DNA of 52,612 bases from Verrucolacustris sp044348085 (GTDB lineage: Bacteria; Verrucomicrobiota; Verrucomicrobiia; Methylacidiphilales; Verrucolacustridaceae), in assembly GCA_044348085.1 (NCBI GenBank), contig JBIKTM010000012.1, positions 1 to 52,612 of the forward strand, given 5' to 3'. The position numbers were made by a program, and so were the translations under genes. Of the stretch, positions 48,198 through 52,612 are shown piece by piece; position 1 is the stretch's first letter, and each line of letters starts with the position of its first letter. The notes under the pieces were generated by a model. It was not told where the DNA came from. It did no database searches and saw nothing but the letters and a program-made list of their open reading frames with translations.

Positions 48198-51100
48198 ATG
48201 TATTTGGATAAAAAAAATCTGCATCTCTTATTAGTTTGTGGGCTGTTTGGAACAGCTCAGCTTTCGGCCGTGGAATTGAAGGAAGCGGAAATCACGGCTC
48301 TGAAAAACATCGTGGAGCACGATGCGGGGGAAGGCAAAGGGGCGACTCCGGCCCACGCCAGCGAGAAAATTTATGAAAAATCGAAAGTGAGCACGGCTGC
48401 CGCCTCAATGGCCGAGCTCACCTTTGCCGACACCTCCATCACGCGCGTCGGGGCCAACACCTCCTTTTCGTTCCAATCCAAAGAGCGGTTGGTCAAACTC
48501 GAGAAAGGAACTGTTTTGATCAATACCCCGCCCGGAGCTGGCGGAGCGACAGTGGAATGCGGAGGAGTGACGGCGGCAGTGACTGGGACCACTTTTATGT
48601 GCAGCGTGGATGGAAACGGGAACAAGATGTTTGTGCTTTTGGAGGGTGCGGGAGGGATGAAGGTCACCGCTGGGGGCAAAACAACGATGGTGCGAGCAGG
48701 GCAAGCTGCATCCGTGGGTGGTGGCGAGGGGGGCGGCAAAAAAGAGGACAGCGGTGGTGGGCCCGGCGAAAAGAAAGCAGGCGGTGATAAGCCTGGGGCT
48801 GAGACAAAGGAATCTGGAGGAACAAAAGAATCCGGAGGGGATAACGCAGGAGCGGGCGATGGGGGAAAGCCGAAGGCAGCTGCCCCGGCACCTGCGGCCG
48901 ATAAGGGACCCGGGGAAGGCAGTGCGGGTGGAGGGAAGCCGCCTGCGGCGCCGGCGATTCAGGTTTTTGATGTGGATGTCCAAAAGGTGGTTGCTTCGAC
49001 ACCTTTGATTCAAGCCTTCGACAAGCCACTGCCGTCTGCGCAGAAAATTCAGGCCACCGTGGAGGTCCAGCAGGCTAAAATGTCTGAGGGGAAAATGGAG
49101 TCGTTGGGGGTTGAAATTGTGGCGGTGAAAGCGGACGGGGATGTACTTGTGGGTGCACCCAAAGTGGCGGCCGAGGCGCCTCCTAAAAAAGAAGAACCGA
49201 AGGCTGATGCACCGGCCAAAAAAGAAGATGTGGTTGCAAAAAAGGAAGAGGTAGCCGCCAAGAAGGAAGATGGAGGATTGAAGCCTGAGCCGAAAGCGGA
49301 CGCCAAAGCAGATCCAAAAATGGCCGGTGGACCTGCTCCCGATAAACTAGACATCAGCACGGCAGCGGGTCCAGGAGCAGGAGCCCCGCCTGCTCCTTCC
49401 GGAACCTCAGTAGCGGCAGCGACCCCTCCTCCCACTCCTGCGGCGCCTACCATCCCGCCTCCGCCTGTGAATATTGGCCAAATCGTCAACCCGCGCTCAC
49501 AAGAATTGGCTCCCCTTCCTCTGACTGTTCGAGCGAACGACGCATTTCGAGCGTTTGGAAGTGAAAATCCTGACTTTGGATTTTCCGTCACTGCAGGGGG
49601 TTTGTTAGCTGGTCATTCGATCGTGACCGATTTATTGACACCTGCGGATAAGAGAAGTGGGGTCAATGGAAACCCCTATACAATTTCTTTCGGCAGCCTA
49701 CGCATCGTGGATCGTACAGGGGCAGATGTGACGCGACAGTATAATCTGACCAAGGTTTCCGGATTGTTAAATCTTTCTAAGGCAGAGCAGATGTTGGATT
49801 TTAAGTTGCCGTCGAATCTAACTTTTGGAGCTGATACCAACCTCCGGGCTAATGCACAAGGGGGAGAGGTAAGCTTTAAAGTGGTGAGTGGGCCTGCCAC
49901 GATCGACGCGAACGGCAAGTTGGTGGCGACGAGTGGTACAGGGACTGTGGTGGTGAAAGCTGTTACGCCTGGCGATGCGAATTACCGTGGTGCTGAAGCC
50001 CAGCAAACGATCACCTTGGCCAAGGCTGGGCAGAGCGTGAGCTTTGGGTTGCCAGGGAGTCTGACATTTGGGGATAACACAGGACTCTTCGCCTCGAAAT
50101 TAGACAGCGCCAAAGTGAGCTTCGAAGTGGTGAGTGGGCCTGCCACGATCGACGCGAACGGCAAGTTGGTGGCGACGAGTGGTACAGGGACTGTGGTGGT
50201 GAAAGCGGTTACGCCTGGGGATGCGAATTACCGTGGTGCGGAAGCGCAGCAAACGATCACCTTGGCTAAGGCTGGGCAGAGTGTGAGGTTTACGTTGCCA
50301 GGGAGTCTGACGTTTGGCGCAGACACCAGTTTGAGTGCGACGAAGTTAGACAGCGCGGTGGTGAGCTTCGAAGTGTTGAGTGGGCCAGCCAAGATCGAGA
50401 ATGGCAAGTTGGTGCCGGAGAGCGGGACGGGCACCGTGGTGGTGAAAGCGGTTACGCCAGGGGATGCGAATTACCGTGGTGCGGAAGCGCAGCAAACGAT
50501 CAACTTGGCCAAAGCTGGGCAGGCATTAAACTTTGAAATCGGCACGGCTCCGACCTTCTTAACTGGAAGTACTCGGTCCATTCCCGTCGTGATGGGGGGT
50601 AGTACCACTGTGAGTTTTTCCATCAACGAAACAGACGGGCGTGCTATTCTCACATCCGGCTCGTTGGTGATCGGGAAAATCTTTGGAGCGAACTCGTTTA
50701 CCCTCAAGGCAAGTGCTACAGGAGACGGTAATTATGTCGGAGCCCAAAAGGAGGTTGTGATCGGAATTACGCCCGATCTACAAGGCATAGTTCAAAGCAA
50801 CCCTCTGCGTGGACTAGTGGAATTTGATAATCTTGCTTTGCAAAATGCGCTCGACAACTACTTCTACTTTAAGGGCTCGGTTGCCGGGAGTCCGGGAGCA
50901 CTCGCGAAATACTTTGTCGATGCCCCGATGTTTGTTGAGCTTGGCAATACCCAGAAAGTGGAGCTGGGGACCAGCGCGCAAGATTTCGACTTTTTTGCGG
51001 CCCAAGCCACCAAGCTGACGCAAAATCTTGATCTTGGGGCGATGCCCCTGACTGGAGGCCGAAGTGAGGTTTTCTTTTATGCCACGCGCCAAGAGATGGG

Positions 51101-52304
51101 GCTGGCATCAGCGAAATTCTTCGGAACCGTTTCCCCCTCCGGAGTACCCACGATGAGTTACGACAATTCCTCCATGGATTTGTGGGAGGGGAGCTGGGCA
51201 GATTGGCGAAATGTGGGTGGCACGATCCAAGGGGGAGTCACCATCAACGTGCCTTCCTCCAAGGAAAAAGTCGGTTTTGTCGCTGGCACTGGCGGAATAT
51301 CGATTCAGGGCGTTACGGTGAATGCGAACGGGGCTGCGCTTGAGGTTTTGGCTTCGGGGGATCTTCTAGTTCAGGCCACCTCGTTACTTGGGCTTTCCCC
51401 ATTGCGGGAAACCTCGATTCAATCCTTGGGAGTGATCCAGATGGGAGCCACAACGGAGGAATTGGCTGCGATGGCCACGCTAGAGACATCAGTAGGTGCG
51501 GATGGCACTATCCAGAGTCCCAGCGTCGCCCAAGAAGCGCTGCAGGAAGAGAAACAGGTCCGGATCGAATCGAGTGGGAGTGTTTCGACTGCTGGTGAAA
51601 CACTCTCGACTGGAATCGCTGTGATTCGCTCGGCAACGGGGTTGGAGATGAGGGATGTGGTGATCCGTGGATTTGGTCAGATTGAATTGGCAAAAGGACT
51701 GGAATCCTCAGCCCCACGGGTTTTGGTGAGCGGTTCTTCCGTTCGCGACTTTAAAATTAAGGAGCTAGTAGGGGCTTTCATCAACGCCGATTCCAAGATC
51801 CAGATGGCAGCACTCGACGCGAGCGGAGAACTCGCAGGCACGATGGTGGTGCAAAACGGATTGCCGGTAAACCGCCAGCTGGCCGGAGTGCTCGACAAGA
51901 CGATTACCGACTCTCGGAAGAATCTTCTGGTGGATGCACAGACGGTTTCTTTGGCGGCGAAGCGGTTGGAGTTCCAAAATACGACGATTGCGGCGATGTC
52001 CGCCATCAATGCCAGGGCGAACACGGTTTTGCTGAACAATGCGAACTTCACCGTCATCGCCCAGAATGGGATGATCAACTTTTATACCCAGCAGGGCTTG
52101 GTCAACCGGACTTTTGGATCGGACGGGGGTAGCGACAATGGAAAGCTGAACTTCACCGGGGTGAACAATTTCAGGATCGGCAACAACTCCTTCACCGTTC
52201 AGGACCAGGCGACTCTGAACCAGCACTACGGAAACAATATTGTGGACATGAACCAAAACTTCGGCCGGCCTGAGGCTGGTAAAGTGAACGTTCTGAAGAT
52301 GTAG
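48198..52304 (+). CDS. Giant exported FecR-domain protein with MBG/Ig-like repeats
   Basis: 1368 residues from ATG 48198. A signal peptide (LHLLLVCGLFGTAQLSA) precedes a FecR domain (about 30-165: ASMAELTFADTSITRVGANTSFSF, TVLINTPPGAGGATVECGGVTAAVTGTTFM). A long disordered Lys/Pro/Ala/Gly segment (about 175-430) follows, then an MBG-type fold (PLTVRANDAFRAFGSENPDFGF...), three nearly identical 82-residue repeats plus a decayed fourth (about 533-855), and a beta-strand-rich C-half with filamentous-adhesin-like texture. No PEP-CTERM, LPXTG or barrel anchor is seen; the end is FGRPEAGKVNVLKM. It may be exported by a dedicated partner, possibly the gene that follows. Confidence 0.86.
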   Translation: MYLDKKNLHLLLVCGLFGTAQLSAVELKEAEITALKNIVEHDAGEGKGATPAHASEKIYEKSKVSTAAASMAELTFADTSITRVGANTSFSFQSKERLVKLEKGTVLINTPPGAGGATVECGGVTAAVTGTTFMCSVDGNGNKMFVLLEGAGGMKVTAGGKTTMVRAGQAASVGGGEGGGKKEDSGGGPGEKKAGGDKPGAETKESGGTKESGGDNAGAGDGGKPKAAAPAPAADKGPGEGSAGGGKPPAAPAIQVFDVDVQKVVASTPLIQAFDKPLPSAQKIQATVEVQQAKMSEGKMESLGVEIVAVKADGDVLVGAPKVAAEAPPKKEEPKADAPAKKEDVVAKKEEVAAKKEDGGLKPEPKADAKADPKMAGGPAPDKLDISTAAGPGAGAPPAPSGTSVAAATPPPTPAAPTIPPPPVNIGQIVNPRSQELAPLPLTVRANDAFRAFGSENPDFGFSVTAGGLLAGHSIVTDLLTPADKRSGVNGNPYTISFGSLRIVDRTGADVTRQYNLTKVSGLLNLSKAEQMLDFKLPSNLTFGADTNLRANAQGGEVSFKVVSGPATIDANGKLVATSGTGTVVVKAVTPGDANYRGAEAQQTITLAKAGQSVSFGLPGSLTFGDNTGLFASKLDSAKVSFEVVSGPATIDANGKLVATSGTGTVVVKAVTPGDANYRGAEAQQTITLAKAGQSVRFTLPGSLTFGADTSLSATKLDSAVVSFEVLSGPAKIENGKLVPESGTGTVVVKAVTPGDANYRGAEAQQTINLAKAGQALNFEIGTAPTFLTGSTRSIPVVMGGSTTVSFSINETDGRAILTSGSLVIGKIFGANSFTLKASATGDGNYVGAQKEVVIGITPDLQGIVQSNPLRGLVEFDNLALQNALDNYFYFKGSVAGSPGALAKYFVDAPMFVELGNTQKVELGTSAQDFDFFAAQATKLTQNLDLGAMPLTGGRSEVFFYATRQEMGLASAKFFGTVSPSGVPTMSYDNSSMDLWEGSWADWRNVGGTIQGGVTINVPSSKEKVGFVAGTGGISIQGVTVNANGAALEVLASGDLLVQATSLLGLSPLRETSIQSLGVIQMGATTEELAAMATLETSVGADGTIQSPSVAQEALQEEKQVRIESSGSVSTAGETLSTGIAVIRSATGLEMRDVVIRGFGQIELAKGLESSAPRVLVSGSSVRDFKIKELVGAFINADSKIQMAALDASGELAGTMVVQNGLPVNRQLAGVLDKTITDSRKNLLVDAQTVSLAAKRLEFQNTTIAAMSAINARANTVLLNNANFTVIAQNGMINFYTQQGLVNRTFGSDGGSDNGKLNFTGVNNFRIGNNSFTVQDQATLNQHYGNNIVDMNQNFGRPEAGKVNVLKM
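49794..50526 (+). repeat. Three tandem copies of an about 246-bp intragenic repeat
   Basis: The unit PG-SLTFG...VSGPATI..NGKLV..SGTGTVVVKAVTPGDANYRGAEAQQTI-LAKAGQ recurs with a 246-bp period (GTG-GTGAGTGGGCC at 49881 and 50127; the third at 50373), with long stretches identical at the DNA level. A fourth, diverged unit runs to about 50770. Confidence 0.9.
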
Positions 52305-52331
52305 GGGTAGAAAAAGAACGCTGATGTTCAA

Positions 52332-52612
52332 ATGAAATCTTTTATGCGAAGGCCAGAAAAAAAGAACTCACAATTGCGTCGGGAGCTAGACACTACTAGC
52401 GGCCACAGTGGCTTTATAAGCTTCTGCAGCACGGAGTGGTTCGGAGGAGGTATTTCGATAGGCGTGGGGGTTAAGGCTTTTAAGCCCAAAGCTGTGCCCA
52501 AAATATTTGGTACTTGGGCAAAGGGTGCTTGCTGCTCTATTTTTTTTGCGGGGACGCTTGTTTTGTCCAATGCCCAAATACCTGGATCACTTGTAGCCAA
52601 GCAGTCCGGACC
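52332..52612 (+). CDS. Start of an exported protein, possibly a two-partner secretion transporter (cut by window edge)
   Basis: The frame is open from ATG 52332 to the window end (93 codons). A long basic N-terminus (MKSFMRRPEKKNSQLRREL) leads to a hydrophobic stretch (GACCSIFFAGTLVLSNA) and AQIPGSL, as in extended signal peptides of ShlB/FhaC transporters or autotransporters. It lies 27 bp after the giant gene. Identification as a TpsB transporter rests only on signal-peptide style and position and is weak; it could equally be another surface protein. Confidence 0.6.
   Translation, partial: MKSFMRRPEKKNSQLRRELDTTSGHSGFISFCSTEWFGGGISIGVGVKAFKPKAVPKIFGTWAKGACCSIFFAGTLVLSNAQIPGSLVAKQSG

Noticed and set aside
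48405..49013. Minus-strand frames over the FecR gene
   Set aside because: They mirror the Lys/Pro/Gly-rich segment of the real gene and show no family features or start signals.
49794..50770. Regularly repeated DNA as a CRISPR array
   Set aside because: Period is 246 bp, in frame, and encodes protein repeats; no short direct repeats with unique spacers.

Overview
The window reads as bacterial chromosome of moderately high GC, densely packed with genes on both strands, most likely from a member of the Verrucomicrobiota. This is inferred, not proven. The grounds are an exosortase/EpsI pair with a distant TIGR04073-type exosortase-associated protein, FecR/MBG-type giant surface proteins, a kinase-MurQ fusion, many GTG starts with 4-bp NTGA overlaps, and dispersed palindromic elements of the CCTTCGCC...GGCTTCGGAGG type. 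I see no phage, IS element or CRISPR array.

Layout. 0-9.4 kb is an exopolysaccharide/sugar-nucleotide region: two linked NAD-dependent sugar epimerases, a GDP-mannose 3,5-epimerase homologue, a WecG/TagA-GT4 fusion, an RmlC-like cupin, GT2 and GT4 glycosyltransferases, then exosortase and EpsI. It is littered with palindromic repeats, two of them inside glycosyltransferase genes. 9.4-17.2 kb holds secreted SYLF and coiled-coil proteins, rsmI, tRNA-Gln, a half-size TauE, a SurA/PrsA lipoprotein, hisI, several small unknown genes, a possible structured RNA and an RRM protein. 17.2-20.4 kb is an ilvH-ilvC-leuA branched-chain amino-acid operon on the minus strand. 20.5-27.6 kb carries GYF-like and LysM proteins, ligA, a VanZ-like gene, an amino-sugar kinase-MurQ fusion, purU and queD. 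27.6-38.5 kb is mixed housekeeping: acyltransferase, serine hydrolase, CDF transporter, epimerase, YjbQ, LysM amidase, tRNA-Met, GNAT, ZIP transporter, orphan ABC ATPase, hemW, a stand-alone 5'-3' exonuclease. 38.5-44.4 kb has an amidase, the TIGR04073-like protein, an RlmD/TrmA-type methyltransferase that appears to start at CTG, cysK and a GT4.

44.5-52.6 kb is the most distinctive part. A large outer-membrane beta-barrel gene and a 1368-residue FecR/MBG-repeat surface protein lie on opposite sides of a WYL-domain regulator. Their upstream regions share an almost identical AT-rich 15-mer (AATACAATATATAGT), present as an inverted pair before the giant gene. Between them sit two tiny overlapping genes (a zinc-ribbon protein and a two-helix membrane peptide). 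A further gene with a long signal peptide begins after the giant gene and runs off the window. I infer a co-regulated cell-surface module controlled by, or together with, the WYL protein.

Gene ends were read directly. Start sites were chosen from family N-termini, overlaps and ribosome-binding sites, and alternatives are stated. All family names come from motif recognition without database searches.
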